The notes: a model not told the origin generated them from the letters alone. Positions 30,195 to 40,557 are shown, counted from the first letter of the stretch. The stretch is DNA of 64,000 bases from Pseudomonas sp. B20(2017) (GCF_002113125.1 NZ_NEJP01000009.1:1-64000), one strand, 5' to 3'. Numbers and translations: made by a program.

Positions 30195-30350
30195 TTACTT
30201 GATTTTGCCTTCCTTGTAGATCACGTGCTTGCGAACAACCGGATCATATTTCTTGATCTCGATTTTGTCCGGGGTAGTACGCTTGTTCTTGTCGGTAGTG
30301 TAGAAGTGACCAGTACCGGCGCTCGAGATCAAACGAATCAATTCACGCAT
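30195..30350 (-). CDS. rpmG: 50S ribosomal protein L33
   Basis: 51-residue ribosomal protein of the large subunit, near the E site. The translated minus strand reads [20 protein letters not shown] at its start and ends YKEGKIK, and it lacks the cysteine pairs, i.e. the zinc-independent form. GGGAG lies upstream of the ATG at 30350. It is separated by 11 bases from rpmB and is co-transcribed with it. Confidence 0.96.
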   Translation of the reverse strand: MRELIRLISSAGTGHFYTTDKNKRTTPDKIEIKKYDPVVRKHVIYKEGKIK

Positions 30351-30361
30351 GATTAGCTCCC

Positions 30362-30595
30362 TTAAACCTTGCCGTCGCGACGCAGCTCGGCCAGCACAAC
30401 GCTGATGCCACGCTTGTCGATGATACGCATGCCTTTGGCGGAAACGCGCAGGCGTACGAAACGTTTCTCTTCTTCAACCCAGAAGCGGTGATGCTGCAGG
30501 TTCGGCAGGAAACGACGACGGGTTTTGTTGTTTGCGTGGGAAATGTTGTTCCCAGTCACCGGACCCTTACCGGTAACTTGACATACTCTAGACAT
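30362..30595 (-). CDS. rpmB: 50S ribosomal protein L28
   Basis: 77-residue large-subunit ribosomal protein. The start [20 protein letters not shown] is nearly invariant in gamma-proteobacteria; the zinc-ribbon cysteines found in some L28 homologues are not present. First gene of the rpmB-rpmG operon, read from the promoter at 30745-30773. Confidence 0.97.
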   Translation of the reverse strand: MSRVCQVTGKGPVTGNNISHANNKTRRRFLPNLQHHRFWVEEEKRFVRLRVSAKGMRIIDKRGISVVLAELRRDGKV

Positions 30596-30744
30596 GCCTC
30601 AGCCCTCTAAAACCACATGCCCAACCCGGCATGGGTTGGCCGCTTAATCTCTAGTCATTGTGGCGCCAGGCGCCGCGATTCTTTAGAGGTCTTACCGGCT
30701 ACACCTACAAGCGAAGGAACCGGGCCCCTAGAAAAGAGCGCTGC

Positions 30745-30773
30745 TTTATACCAGAAAGACCACGGAGCAACAA
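30745..30773 (-). promoter_or_regulatory. Predicted sigma-70 promoter of rpmB-rpmG
   Basis: On the minus strand TTGTTG (-35) is followed, after exactly 17 bases, by TATAAA (-10), with a TGG just upstream of the -10. It lies about 150 bases ahead of rpmB, giving a leader of about 140 bases that contains the hairpin at 30621-30639. Confidence 0.6.
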
Positions 30774-30795
30774 CTTTCCGTGTGCAAAGAATGGC

Positions 30796-30828
30796 TAAAA
30801 AGCCGCTTTTCCCGGCCGAAAGCGGCTT
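30796..30828 (-). terminator. Minus-strand terminator-like hairpin upstream of rpmB
   Basis: AAGCCGCTTT (30800-30809) pairs with AAAGCGGCTT (30819-30828), a perfect 10-bp stem; read on the minus strand it ends in CTTTTT. No gene on that strand lies upstream of it within 200 bases, so it may end an unannotated small transcript. Confidence 0.5.
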
Positions 30829-31040
30829 GGGCAAAGGCTGCCGGCAATTTTTACCATTCGTCGACGAAAAACGATCATACCCGCGATCGAGACTTTTCCT
30901 GCCGTCTCTTCCGACAAATCATCCGCCCAGAGCCCCGAAAATGCAAAAAGGGGATAGTCATTTGCAATCGCGACCACTAGGGTAGGCCTTTTCCAGACTG
31001 CACTTGCAGATGGGCCTTCGATCTGTAAAGGAAGCCGACC

Positions 31041-32627
31041 ATGCGCCTCGCTGCCCTCCCCCTGCTCTTCGCCCCGCTGTTACTGAGTCCACTGGCCCAG
31101 GCCGCCGCCCTGAGCGTCTGCACCGAGGCCAGCCCCGAAGGCTTCGACGTGGTGCAGTACAACTCGCTGACCACCACCAATGCCTCGGCGGACGTACTGA
31201 TGAACCGTCTGGTGGATTTCGACACTGCCAGCGGCAAGGTGGTCCCGAGCCTGGCCGACAGCTGGGAAGTCAGCACGGATGGCCTGACTTACGTGTTCAA
31301 ACTGCACCCACAGGTGAAGTTCCACACTACCGACTACTTCAAGCCGACCCGTGAGCTGACCGCTGAAGACGTCAAGTTCAGCTTTGACCGCATGCTCGAC
31401 CCGGCCAACCCGTGGCACAAAGTCGCCCAGAGCGGCTTCCCACACGCCCAGTCGATGCAGTTGCCGAGCCTGATCAAGAAGATCGACGCCCTGGATCCGC
31501 TGACCGTGCGCTTCACCCTCGATCACCCGGACTCGACGTTCCTCGCGACCCTGAGCATGGGTTTCGCCTCGATTTATTCTGCTGAATACGCCGACAAGCT
31601 GTTGAAGGCCGGCGCCACCGACAAGCTCAACAGCCAGCCGGTCGGCACCGGCCCGTTCGTGTTCACCCGGTTCCAGAAAGACGCGTCAATCCGCTACAAG
31701 GCCAACCCGGACTACTTCCGTGGCAAGCCGGCGGTGGATCCGCTGATCTTCGCCATCACCCCGGACGCCAACGTGCGCCTGCAAAAGTTGCGGCGTAACG
31801 AGTGTCAGATTGCCCTGTCGCCAAAACCACTGGACGTACAGGCAGCGAAGCAGGAGCCGACGCTGAAAGTCGAAAAGACTGACGCGTTCATGACCGCATT
31901 CGTCGGCATCAACAGCCAGCATCCACCGCTGGATAAACCGGAAGTGCGTCAGGCGATCAACCTCGCTTTCGACAAGGCCAATTACCTTAAAGCCGTGTTC
32001 GAGGACACTGCCGAAGCCGCCAACGGCCCGTATCCGCCGAACACCTGGAGCTACGCGAAGAATCTGCCCGGTTACCCGCACGACGTGGCAAAAGCCAAGG
32101 CATTGCTGGCCAAGGCCGGACTGAAAGACGGCTTCCAGACCACAATCTGGACGCGTCCGTCCGGCAGCCTGCTCAATCCGAACCCGAGCCTCGGCGCACA
32201 GTTGCTGCAATCGGATCTGGCGGAAATCGGCATTCAGGCGGAAATCCGCGTGATCGAATGGGGCGAGTTGATCCGTCGCGCCAAGGCTGGCGAGCATGAT
32301 CTGCTGTTCATGGGCTGGGCCGGCGACAACGGCGATCCGGACAACTTCCTCACTCCGCAGTTTTCCTGTGCGGCGGTGAAATCCGGCACCAACTTCGCCC
32401 GCTACTGCAATGCCGACCTGGACAAGCTGATCAGCGCTGGCAAGACCACCAGCGAGCAAGGTGTACGCACCAAGCTTTATGAGCAGGCGCAGGCGCAGAT
32501 CCAGCAGCAGGCGCTGTGGCTGCCGCTGGCGCATCCGACGGCGTATGCGCTGACGCGTAAGGACGTGCAGGGTTACTCGGTGAGCCCGTTTGGGCGGCAG
32601 GATTACTCCAAGGTCACCCTGAAGTAG
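31041..32627 (+). CDS. Peptide/oligopeptide ABC transporter binding protein (DppA-like)
   Basis: 528-residue periplasmic solute-binding protein of family 5 (SBP_bac_5), with a signal peptide ending PLAQA. Family blocks are LADSWEVSTDGLTYVFKLH and RQAINLAFDKANYL. It delivers dipeptides or similar ligands to a Dpp-type permease. No permease genes follow, so it is an orphan binding protein, as with several DppA paralogues in pseudomonads (PA5317 is the positional equivalent). AAGGA lies 8 bases before the ATG. Confidence 0.9.
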   Translation: MRLAALPLLFAPLLLSPLAQAAALSVCTEASPEGFDVVQYNSLTTTNASADVLMNRLVDFDTASGKVVPSLADSWEVSTDGLTYVFKLHPQVKFHTTDYFKPTRELTAEDVKFSFDRMLDPANPWHKVAQSGFPHAQSMQLPSLIKKIDALDPLTVRFTLDHPDSTFLATLSMGFASIYSAEYADKLLKAGATDKLNSQPVGTGPFVFTRFQKDASIRYKANPDYFRGKPAVDPLIFAITPDANVRLQKLRRNECQIALSPKPLDVQAAKQEPTLKVEKTDAFMTAFVGINSQHPPLDKPEVRQAINLAFDKANYLKAVFEDTAEAANGPYPPNTWSYAKNLPGYPHDVAKAKALLAKAGLKDGFQTTIWTRPSGSLLNPNPSLGAQLLQSDLAEIGIQAEIRVIEWGELIRRAKAGEHDLLFMGWAGDNGDPDNFLTPQFSCAAVKSGTNFARYCNADLDKLISAGKTTSEQGVRTKLYEQAQAQIQQQALWLPLAHPTAYALTRKDVQGYSVSPFGRQDYSKVTLK

Positions 32628-32646
32628 CCCGCAACAACCCAAAACC

Positions 32647-32737
32647 TGTGGGAGCGAGCTTGCTCGCGAATGCAGTCTGTCAGTTACCGGATGAGGCGGC
32701 TGACACAACGCTATCGCGAGCAAGCTCGCTCCCACAG
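32647..32737. repeat. REP doublet
   Basis: TGTGGGAGCGAGCTTGCTCG and its inverted copy are separated by about 50 bases, between the stop codons of the binding-protein gene (+) and radC (-). Confidence 0.85.
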
Positions 32738-32753
32738 GGATACTGCATCACCC

Positions 32754-33428
32754 TCACATCCAGCCACACTCCGCCATCGACAATGGCTCCCCATCACCGA
32801 CGATGAAATGATCGAGCACCCGCACGTCGATCAGCTCCAGAGCCTTCTGCAAGCGCTTGGTCAATAATCGATCAGCCTGACTGGGATCCGTGTTGCCCGA
32901 CGGATGGTTGTGGCACAGGATCACCGCCGCCGCGTTGTTGGCCAGTGAGCGTTTCACCACTTCACGGGGATGCACGGCGGTGTTATCGATCGAGCCCCGA
33001 AACAACGCTTCGAAGGTGAGTACTTGATGCTTGGAGTCCAGAAACAGGCAACCGAACACCTCGTGCGGCTCGTGACGCAGCATCGCCTTGAGGTAATCGC
33101 GGACCACCTGGGGATTCTCCAGCGCCGTTTTCTGCCGCATGCGCTCGGCCAAATGTCGCCGCCCCATTTCCAGTACAGCTTGCAGTTGGGCGAACTTCGC
33201 CGGCCCCAGGCCCAATTGCTCGCTGAACGCCCCGAGATCAGCCTCCAGCAACGCACGCAGGCTGCCGAACTGGCTCAACAAGTGTCGCGCCAGATCCACT
33301 GCACTTTTACCGGAGACTCCGGTCCGTAGAAAAATCGCCAGCAATTCGGCATCGGAAAGACTTCCCGAGCCCTGCTCAAGCAGCTTCTCCCGCGGCCTTT
33401 CCGCCGCCGGCCAATCACGAATACTCAT
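32754..33428 (-). CDS. radC: RadC-family JAB-domain protein
   Basis: 224 residues: an N-terminal helix-hairpin-helix-like region and a C-terminal JAB/MPN metalloprotease-like domain carrying HPREVVKR and [16 protein letters not shown], with the HxH...D zinc-binding layout. Although named RadC, a direct DNA-repair role is doubtful; the biochemical function is not settled. AAGGAAGG lies before the ATG. It is divergent from coaBC, as usual in gamma-proteobacteria. Confidence 0.92.
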   Translation of the reverse strand: MSIRDWPAAERPREKLLEQGSGSLSDAELLAIFLRTGVSGKSAVDLARHLLSQFGSLRALLEADLGAFSEQLGLGPAKFAQLQAVLEMGRRHLAERMRQKTALENPQVVRDYLKAMLRHEPHEVFGCLFLDSKHQVLTFEALFRGSIDNTAVHPREVVKRSLANNAAAVILCHNHPSGNTDPSQADRLLTKRLQKALELIDVRVLDHFIVGDGEPLSMAECGWM

Positions 33429-33562
33429 ACACCTTCCTTGTCTGTGGGCGCCGCTGTTCCGTAGCGGTCGCTGTGATATCGTAGCCCATCTTTTTTGCGG
33501 GCGAATTCACCCTGGGGAGGGGGGTCGCCACGTATGTCACCAACGAAATGAAAGGCAGACCT

Positions 33563-34771
33563 ATGCAGCGGCTGTATCGGAAACGCATCGTTCTGGGCGT
33601 CGGCGGCGGTATTGCTGCCTACAAGAGCGCCGACCTTGTGCGCCGCCTGATCGATCAGGGCGCCGAAGTGCGCGTGGTCATGACCCGTGGCGGCAGCGAA
33701 TTCATCACCCCGCTGACCATGCAGGCCCTGTCCGGCCACCCGGTTCACCTGGATTTGCTCGACCCGGCTGCCGAAGCGGCGATGGGCCACATCGAACTGG
33801 CCAAATGGGCCGATCTGGTGCTGATCGCCCCGGCCACCGCCGACCTGCTGGCCCGTCTGGCCCAAGGCATCGCCAACGATCTGCTGACCACACTGGTACT
33901 GGCCACCGACGCCATCGTCGCGGTCGCCCCGGCCATGAACCAGGCCATGTGGCGCGACCCGGCGACCCAGGCCAACCTGCAACTCCTTGAAAGCCGCGGC
34001 CTGAAGACCTTCGGCCCAGCCTCCGGCAGCCAGGCCTGCGGCGACGTCGGCATGGGCCGCATGATGGAAGCCACCGATCTGGCCCAGCTCGCGGCGGACT
34101 GCTTCCAGCGTCAGGCACTGACCGGCAAGCACGTGGTGATTACCGCCGGCCCGACTCAGGAAAACATCGACCCGGTGCGCTACATCACCAACCACAGCTC
34201 CGGCAAAATGGGCTTCGCCCTGGCTGAAGCAGCGGTGGAAGCCGGCGCCCGCGTGACCCTGATCAGCGGCCCGGTGCACCTGCCGACGCCGGATCGCGTC
34301 AGCCGCATCGACGTGGTCAGCGCCCGCGACATGCTCGCCGCGTGTGAAGCCGCGATCCCTTGCGACATCTTTATCGCCTCGGCGGCGGTGGCGGACTACC
34401 GTCCGGAAGTCGTCGCCCCGCAAAAATTGAAGAAAGACCCTACGAGCGGCGACGGCTTCGTCCTGCAAATGGTGCGCAACCCGGACATCCTGGCCACCAT
34501 CGCGACCCGTCCCGACCGTCCGTTCAGTGTCGGCTTCGCCGCCGAGACCGAACACCTGCTCGACTACGCTGCACGCAAGCTGAAGGACAAGAATCTCGAT
34601 CTGATCGTCGCCAACGACGTCGCCAACCCGAGCATCGGCTTCAACAGCGAAGAAAACGCCTGCAGCGTCATCGACCGTGCGCTGCACGCCACGGTTTTCG
34701 CCCAGACCAGCAAGAGCAAGATTGCTCGCCAACTGGTCACTTTTATCGCCGAACGTCTGAACCAGGTTTAA
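33563..34771 (+). CDS. coaBC: Bifunctional phosphopantothenoylcysteine decarboxylase/synthase
   Basis: 402 residues carrying out two steps of coenzyme A synthesis. The N-terminal CoaC flavoprotein (about 1-190) has [23 protein letters not shown] and [16 protein letters not shown], the substrate-binding flap with the active cysteine. The C-terminal CoaB part joins cysteine to 4'-phosphopantothenate using CTP and has [14 protein letters not shown] and [10 protein letters not shown]. The ATG at 33563 has AAGG upstream; an ATG at 33548 is less likely. It is 5 bases from dut, forming an operon. Confidence 0.96.
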   Translation: MQRLYRKRIVLGVGGGIAAYKSADLVRRLIDQGAEVRVVMTRGGSEFITPLTMQALSGHPVHLDLLDPAAEAAMGHIELAKWADLVLIAPATADLLARLAQGIANDLLTTLVLATDAIVAVAPAMNQAMWRDPATQANLQLLESRGLKTFGPASGSQACGDVGMGRMMEATDLAQLAADCFQRQALTGKHVVITAGPTQENIDPVRYITNHSSGKMGFALAEAAVEAGARVTLISGPVHLPTPDRVSRIDVVSARDMLAACEAAIPCDIFIASAAVADYRPEVVAPQKLKKDPTSGDGFVLQMVRNPDILATIATRPDRPFSVGFAAETEHLLDYAARKLKDKNLDLIVANDVANPSIGFNSEENACSVIDRALHATVFAQTSKSKIARQLVTFIAERLNQV

Positions 34772-34776
34772 TTTAC

Positions 34777-35232
34777 ATGCACGCTTTGCAAGCCAAGATC
34801 CTCGACCCACGCATCGGTACCGAATTCCCGCTGCCGCAATACGCCACGCCGGGCTCCGCCGGCCTCGACCTGCGCGCCATGCTGCAAGAGGACATCGTGA
34901 TCAAGCCGGGTGAAACCGTGCTGATTCCTACCGGGCTGTCGGTGTACATCGGCGACCCGAACCTCGCCGCGCTGATCCTGCCGCGCTCGGGCATGGGCCA
35001 TAAGCACGGCATCGTGCTGGGCAATCTGGTCGGCCTGATCGACTCCGACTACCAGGGCCCGCTGATGGTGTCCTGCTGGAACCGTGGCCAGACCGAATTC
35101 ACCATGCCGGTCGGCGAGCGCCTGGCGCAGCTGGTGCTGGTGCCGGTGGTGCAGGCGCACTTCGAAATGGTCGAAGAGTTCGTCGAAACCGAACGCGGCG
35201 CTGGCGGTTTCGGCCATTCCGGCACCAAGTGA
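34777..35232 (+). CDS. dut: dUTP pyrophosphatase
   Basis: 151-residue trimeric dUTPase that hydrolyses dUTP to dUMP, keeping uracil out of DNA. The five family motifs are visible: [41 protein letters not shown] and the C-terminal [10 protein letters not shown]. The ATG at 34777 lies 5 bases after coaBC. A frame extending upstream to 34360 is only an out-of-frame overlap with coaBC and is rejected. Confidence 0.97.
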   Translation: MHALQAKILDPRIGTEFPLPQYATPGSAGLDLRAMLQEDIVIKPGETVLIPTGLSVYIGDPNLAALILPRSGMGHKHGIVLGNLVGLIDSDYQGPLMVSCWNRGQTEFTMPVGERLAQLVLVPVVQAHFEMVEEFVETERGAGGFGHSGTK

Positions 35233-35240
35233 TTTGTTTT

Positions 35241-35268
35241 ATGGCGAGGGAGCCTGCTCCTTCGCCAT
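35241..35268. repeat. Imperfect hairpin, probable repeat relic
   Basis: ATGGCGAGGGAGC-CT-GCTCCTTCGCCAT forms a stem with one mismatch, 9 bases past the dut stop. No T-tract follows on either strand, so it is not a standard terminator; the GCGAGGGAGC core resembles another repeat type common in the P. fluorescens group. Confidence 0.5.
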
Positions 35269-35468
35269 AAAAATACGCAGATTCATCTGGAAGCTTTACC
35301 GCAGAAAATCAAGGCATTGGCAGGCCGAAGCCACGCCACACAAGGCGTCATGGCCCTTTCACACCACGAACTCTCTGTGAAAACCGCCGTCATACCCTTC
35401 AGTTTGAGCTTGCCGTCGAATGAGTCGTCGGTGTGTCCAGCCACTTTCGAGATGGAGCATTTTCGCAG

Positions 35469-36866
35469 ATGAGCACCCCCGCCCAAGTCGCCCCGAAGCT
35501 TCCCGACAGCATCTTCCGCGCCTATGACATTCGCGGCACCGTGCCGGAATTCCTCAATGGCGAAACCGCCTACTGGATCGGCCGCGCCATCGGCTCCCAG
35601 AGCCTGGCCCAGGGCGAACCGAACGTGTCCGTCGGCCGTGATGGCCGCTTGTCCGGCCCGGAACTGGTTGCCGAACTGATCCGCGGCATCGCCGAAAGCG
35701 GCTGCCACGTCAGCGACGTCGGCCTGGTGCCGACCCCGGCGCTGTACTACGCCGCCAACGTACTGGCCGGCAAGTCCGGCGTGATGCTCACCGGCAGTCA
35801 CAACCCGTCGAACTACAACGGCTTCAAGATCGTGATCGCCGGCGACACCCTCGCCAACGAACAGATCCAGGCCCTGCACGAGCGCCTCAAGACTGGCAAC
35901 CTGAGCAGCGGCACGGGCAGCGTGACCCAGGTCGAGATCCTCGACCGCTACAACACCGAAATCGTCCAGGACATCAAAATGGCCCGGCGCCTGAAAGTCG
36001 TGGTCGACTGCGGCAACGGCGCGGCCGGCGTGATCGCCCCGCAACTGATCGAAGCGCTGAACTGCGAAGTCATCCCGCTGTTCTGCGAAGTCGACGGCAA
36101 CTTCCCGAACCATCACCCGGACCCGGGCAAGCCTGAGAACCTCGTCGACCTGATCGCCAAGGTCAAGGAAACCAAGGCTGACATCGGCCTGGCCTTCGAC
36201 GGCGACGGCGACCGCGTCGGCGTGGTGACCAACACCGGCACCATCGTGTTCCCGGACCGTCTGCTGATGCTGTTCGCCCGTGACGTGGTGGCGCGCAACC
36301 CGGACGCGGAGATCATCTTCGACGTCAAATGCACCCGTCGCCTGATCCCGCTGATCAAGGAATATGGCGGTCGGCCGCTAATGTGGAAGACCGGTCACTC
36401 GTTGATCAAGAAGAAAATGAAACAGTCCGGCGCCCTGTTGGCCGGCGAAATGAGCGGGCACATTTTCTTCAAGGAACGCTGGTTCGGTTTCGACGACGGC
36501 ATTTACAGCGCCGCACGGCTGCTGGAAATCCTCAGCAAGGAAAAATCCGACGCGGAAACGCTGTTCGCGACGTTCCCGAACGATATTTCCACGCCGGAAA
36601 TCAATATCCATGTGACCGAAGAGAGCAAATTCAGCATCATTGATGCACTGCACGATGCGCAGTGGGGCCCAGGCGCCGACCTGACCACCATTGACGGCGT
36701 GCGGGTCGACTACGCCAAAGGCTGGGGCCTGGTGCGTGCGTCCAACACCACACCGGTGCTGGTGCTGCGCTTCGAGGCCGATGACGAGGCTGAATTGCAG
36801 CGCATCAAGGCTGTGTTCCATGCCCAACTGAAACGCGTTGCACCTGATCTCCAACTACCGTTCTGA
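35469..36866 (+). CDS. algC: Phosphomannomutase/phosphoglucomutase AlgC
   Basis: 465-residue mutase interconverting hexose 1- and 6-phosphates for alginate, LPS and rhamnose precursors. The catalytic phosphoserine is in LTGSHNPSNYNGFK, the Mg2+ loop is DGDGDRVGV, and the sugar-binding loop includes GEMSGHIFF. The ATG at 35469 gives the classical short form; no long membrane-spanning N-terminal extension is possible here because dut ends at 35232. Followed by argB after 24 bases. Confidence 0.96.
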   Translation: MSTPAQVAPKLPDSIFRAYDIRGTVPEFLNGETAYWIGRAIGSQSLAQGEPNVSVGRDGRLSGPELVAELIRGIAESGCHVSDVGLVPTPALYYAANVLAGKSGVMLTGSHNPSNYNGFKIVIAGDTLANEQIQALHERLKTGNLSSGTGSVTQVEILDRYNTEIVQDIKMARRLKVVVDCGNGAAGVIAPQLIEALNCEVIPLFCEVDGNFPNHHPDPGKPENLVDLIAKVKETKADIGLAFDGDGDRVGVVTNTGTIVFPDRLLMLFARDVVARNPDAEIIFDVKCTRRLIPLIKEYGGRPLMWKTGHSLIKKKMKQSGALLAGEMSGHIFFKERWFGFDDGIYSAARLLEILSKEKSDAETLFATFPNDISTPEINIHVTEESKFSIIDALHDAQWGPGADLTTIDGVRVDYAKGWGLVRASNTTPVLVLRFEADDEAELQRIKAVFHAQLKRVAPDLQLPF

Positions 36867-36890
36867 TTGCTGATTCACCCGGAGCCCTGA

Positions 36891-37796
<906 letters not shown>

Positions 37797-37810
37797 GCGC
37801 TCGCGTAAAC

Positions 37811-37852
37811 AAAAAGACCCCGCTCAGCCTGGCTGAGCGGGGTCTTTTTTTT
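37811..37852. terminator. Bidirectional terminator, argB / pyrE
   Basis: AAAAAGACCCCGCTCAGCC and GGCTGAGCGGGGTCTTTTTT form a long perfect stem flanked by A and T runs, between the convergent stops of argB and pyrE. Confidence 0.95.
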
Positions 37853-37866
37853 GCCTGAAGCTGCGA

Positions 37867-38511
37867 TCAGACGCCGAACTGGGCGCGATAGGCTTCAACG
37901 GCTGGCAGGTGTTGCTTGAGCTGCGGATCGTCAGCCAGGAATTCCAGCACCTGGTTCAGCGACACAATGCTGATGACCGGGATACCGAAATCACGCTCGA
38001 CTTCCTGAATTGCCGACAGCTCACCGTTGCCGCGCTCCTGACGGTTCAGGGCGATCAGCACGCCGGCGGCCTTGGCGCCGTCCTGGGAGGCGATGATCTG
38101 CATCACTTCACGGATCGCGGTGCCAGCGGTGATCACGTCGTCGATGATCAGCACTTCGCCGGTCAGCGGTGCGCCGACCAGGCTGCCACCTTCGCCGTGG
38201 GCCTTGGCTTCCTTGCGGTTGAAGCACCATGGCAGGTCACGGTTGTGGTGCTCGGCCAGCGCCACGGCAGTGGTTGCCGCCAGCGGGATACCTTTGTAGG
38301 CCGGGCCGAACAATACGTCGAACGGAATGCCGCTCTCGGCGATGGCTGCGGCGTAGAAACGGCCCAGCTGCGCCAGCGCGGAACCCGAGTTGAACAGGCC
38401 GGCATTGAAGAAGTAAGGACTGGTGCGCCCGGACTTCAGGGTGAACTCACCGAAGCGCAAAACGCCGCGATCGATGGCAAAACGAATGAAATCGCGCTGA
38501 TACGCTTGCAT
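37867..38511 (-). CDS. pyrE: Orotate phosphoribosyltransferase
   Basis: 214-residue pyrimidine-synthesis enzyme converting orotate and PRPP to OMP. The PRPP loop is [13 protein letters not shown], and the flexible loop [12 protein letters not shown] is present. The ATG at 38511 starts [13 protein letters not shown] as in other pseudomonads; the seven upstream codons to 38532 have no support. It is divergent from crc over 82 bases that contain two perfect palindromes. Confidence 0.96.
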   Translation of the reverse strand: MQAYQRDFIRFAIDRGVLRFGEFTLKSGRTSPYFFNAGLFNSGSALAQLGRFYAAAIAESGIPFDVLFGPAYKGIPLAATTAVALAEHHNRDLPWCFNRKEAKAHGEGGSLVGAPLTGEVLIIDDVITAGTAIREVMQIIASQDGAKAAGVLIALNRQERGNGELSAIQEVERDFGIPVISIVSLNQVLEFLADDPQLKQHLPAVEAYRAQFGV

Positions 38512-38538
38512 GAAAAAAACCCCAAATACCACGGATTT

Positions 38539-38570
38539 AGCTAATTAGCTTGACGCCGTGTATCATACAC
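38539..38570. promoter_or_regulatory. Two palindromes in the pyrE-crc divergent region
   Basis: AGCTAATTAGCT (38539-38550) and GTGTAT-C-ATACAC (38558-38570) are both perfect. The second contains a -10-like hexamer in each direction (TATCAT on +, TATGAT on -), so it could serve both crc and pyrE, or be an operator. No experimental link is known to me. Confidence 0.4.
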
Positions 38571-38593
38571 GCACGCGATTTTTGGGGCCATTT

Positions 38594-39373
38594 ATGCGGA
38601 TCATCAGTGTGAACGTCAATGGTATTCAGGCTGCAGTCGAGCGCGGTTTGCTCAGTTGGCTGCAGGCACAGAATGCCGACGTCATCTGCCTGCAGGACAC
38701 CCGTGCCTCCGCCTTTGAACTGGACGACCCAGCCTTCCAACTGGATGGCTACTTCCTTTATGCCTGCGATGCTGAAGTCCCTGCCCAAGGCGGCGTGGCT
38801 TTGTATTCGCGGTTGCAACCGAAGGCTGTCATCAGCGGTCTCGGTTTCGAGACGGCCGACCGCTACGGGCGCTACCTGCAAGCAGATTTCGACAAAGTCA
38901 GTATTGCCACCTTGCTGCTTCCTTCGGGGATGAACGGCGATGAGGACTTGAACCAGAAGTTCAAGCTCATGGACGACTTCGGCAAGTACCTGGACAAGCA
39001 GCGGCGCAAACGTCGCGAGTACATTTATTGTGGCTCGCTGTACGTCGCGCAGCAGAAGCTCGACATCAAGAACTGGCGCGACAGCCAGCAATCCCCGGGT
39101 TTCCTGGCGCCGGAACGCGCCTGGATGGACGAGATTGTCGGCAACATGGGCTACGTAGATGCCCTTCGCGAAGTCAGCCGCGAAGGCGACCAGTACAGCT
39201 GGTGGCCGGACAACGAACAGGCCGAGATGCTGAATCTGGGCTGGCGCTTCGACTACCAGATCCTGACCCCGGGCCTGCGGCGCTTCGTGCGCAGTGCACG
39301 CCTGCCGCGTCAGCCTCGGTTCTCGCAACACGCACCGCTGATCGTCGACTACGACTGGACGCTGACCATCTGA
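38594..39373 (+). CDS. crc: Catabolite repression control protein Crc
   Basis: 259 residues, the exact length of Pseudomonas Crc. The fold is that of an exonuclease III/AP endonuclease (N-terminal MRIISVNVNGIQAAV, AEMLNLGWRFDYQIL near the C-terminus), but the protein acts with Hfq as a translational repressor of less-favoured catabolic genes, relieved by CrcZ-type sRNAs. The start at 38594 matches the conserved N-terminus; the frame from 38558 lies in the promoter. Confidence 0.97.
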   Translation: MRIISVNVNGIQAAVERGLLSWLQAQNADVICLQDTRASAFELDDPAFQLDGYFLYACDAEVPAQGGVALYSRLQPKAVISGLGFETADRYGRYLQADFDKVSIATLLLPSGMNGDEDLNQKFKLMDDFGKYLDKQRRKRREYIYCGSLYVAQQKLDIKNWRDSQQSPGFLAPERAWMDEIVGNMGYVDALREVSREGDQYSWWPDNEQAEMLNLGWRFDYQILTPGLRRFVRSARLPRQPRFSQHAPLIVDYDWTLTI

Positions 39374-39390
39374 GCGGCCTTTCGCAGACA

Positions 39391-39422
39391 CAAAAAAACC
39401 GACATCACTGTCGGTTTTTTTG
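39391..39422. terminator. Bidirectional terminator, crc / DUF4870 gene
   Basis: CAAAAAAACCGACA-TCAC-TGTCGGTTTTTTTG is a perfect stem with long A and T runs between the convergent stops. Confidence 0.94.
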
Positions 39423-39436
39423 TGGGCGATCGTTCG

Positions 39437-39805
39437 TTATTTGATCAACCGCCAGGTGAACGGATAACGGTACGGGAAACCTTCGTTGGCCTTCACCCCA
39501 CCGATGATCGTCAGCACCAGCGCCGCAATGGCCAGCAGGCCGAACAACACGAACCCGATAAGCACCAGCATCAGCACGAAACAGATCATCGAAGCGATCG
39601 CCACGGTAATCTGAAAATTCAACGCTTCCTTGCCCTGGGCGTCGATGAACGGATCGGTTTCGCGTTTCATCTGCCACAGGACCAGCGGCCCGATCAGCGT
39701 GCCGAACGGAATCCAGATCCCCAGCAAGGCGGACAAGTGACAAAACATCGCCCATTGACGAACCTCCTGGCTCGGTTTGGGCAGCAACTCTTGCTCATCA
39801 CTCAT
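39437..39805 (-). CDS. DUF4870 membrane protein
   Basis: 122-residue protein with three hydrophobic helices (about residues 22-45, 65-90 and 90-108) and the DUF4870 pattern: FCHLSALLGIWIPFGTLIGP, then DAQGKEALNFQI. Predicted inner-membrane protein of unknown function. AGGAGG lies before the ATG. Convergent with crc and downstream of rph on the same strand, with 29 bases between them. Confidence 0.85.
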   Translation of the reverse strand: MSDEQELLPKPSQEVRQWAMFCHLSALLGIWIPFGTLIGPLVLWQMKRETDPFIDAQGKEALNFQITVAIASMICFVLMLVLIGFVLFGLLAIAALVLTIIGGVKANEGFPYRYPFTWRLIK

Positions 39806-39834
39806 CGCGTCCTCCTTGCGGGTTACGAACCTGC

Positions 39835-40557
39835 TCAGTCGGCCAGTGCAGCCTTTTGCAGCTCGAAGATCTCGTTCATGCCTTTTTTGGCCAGTTCCAG
39901 CATCGCGTTCAGCTCTTCAGGCTGGAACGGCGCGCCTTCGGCGGTGCCCTGCACTTCGATGAAACCACCGGTGCTGGTCATCACCACATTGAGGTCGGTC
40001 TCGGCGGCAGAGTCTTCAAGATAGTCCAGATCCAGCACCGGCTCGCCCTGGTACATGCCCACGGAAACGGCACCGATCATTTGCTTGAGCGGGTCGCCGC
40101 CCTTCAGACCGCCACGTTTCTTGATGACTTTCAAGGCATCGACCAGCGCAACCATGGCGCCGGTGATCGACGCGGTACGGGTGCCGCCGTCAGCCTGGAT
40201 CACGTCGCAGTCGACGTACAGGGTGACGTCGCCCAGCTTGGACATGTCCAGCGCGGCGCGCAGGGAACGGCCGATCAGGCGCTGGATTTCCAGGGTACGA
40301 CCGCCCTGCTTGCCACGGCTCGCTTCACGCTGGTTACGCTCGCCGGTGGCGCGCGGCAGCATGCCGTACTCGGCGGTCAGCCAGCCCTGGCCCTGTCCTT
40401 TGAGGAAACGCGGCACGCCATTTTCGACGCTGACGGTGCAGATGACTTTGGTATCACCGAATTCGACCAGTACGGATCCCTCGGCGTGTTTGGTGTAGTT
40501 GCGGGTAATGCGGATCGAGCGGAGCTGATCGGCAGCGCGACCACTTGGACGTTTCAT
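39835..40557 (-). CDS. rph: RNase PH
   Basis: 240-residue phosphorolytic 3'-to-5' exoribonuclease that trims tRNA precursors. Motifs [24 protein letters not shown] (residues about 86-109) and [19 protein letters not shown] are the phosphate-binding and active-site regions. The start at 40557 is [13 protein letters not shown], standard; the 18 further codons to 40611 run into the yicC promoter region. It is divergent from yicC. Confidence 0.97.
   Translation of the reverse strand: MKRPSGRAADQLRSIRITRNYTKHAEGSVLVEFGDTKVICTVSVENGVPRFLKGQGQGWLTAEYGMLPRATGERNQREASRGKQGGRTLEIQRLIGRSLRAALDMSKLGDVTLYVDCDVIQADGGTRTASITGAMVALVDALKVIKKRGGLKGGDPLKQMIGAVSVGMYQGEPVLDLDYLEDSAAETDLNVVMTSTGGFIEVQGTAEGAPFQPEELNAMLELAKKGMNEIFELQKAALAD

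Larger units (their letters stand above)
30596..31040. other. Intergenic region, rpmB / peptide-binding protein gene
   Basis: 445 bases. It holds the rpmB promoter, a leader hairpin (CCAACCC 30621-30627 / GGGTTGG 30633-30639) ending 25 bases before the rpmB start, and a minus-strand terminator-like hairpin at 30800-30828. A 60-codon minus-strand open frame (30795-30977) ends at the hairpin; it has no family resemblance. The promoter of the gene at 31041 was not identified. Confidence 0.55.

Noticed and set aside
30795..30977. 60-codon open frame on the minus strand ahead of rpmB
   Set aside because: No binding site of note, no similarity, and its end coincides with a terminator-like hairpin; an RNA is more likely than a protein if anything is made.
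33425..34810. 461-codon frame antisense to coaBC
   Set aside because: coaBC is unmistakable by its motifs; the antisense frame has no family features.
35241..35268. Hairpin after dut as a rho-independent terminator
   Set aside because: No T-run follows on either strand; it is better explained as a decayed repeat.
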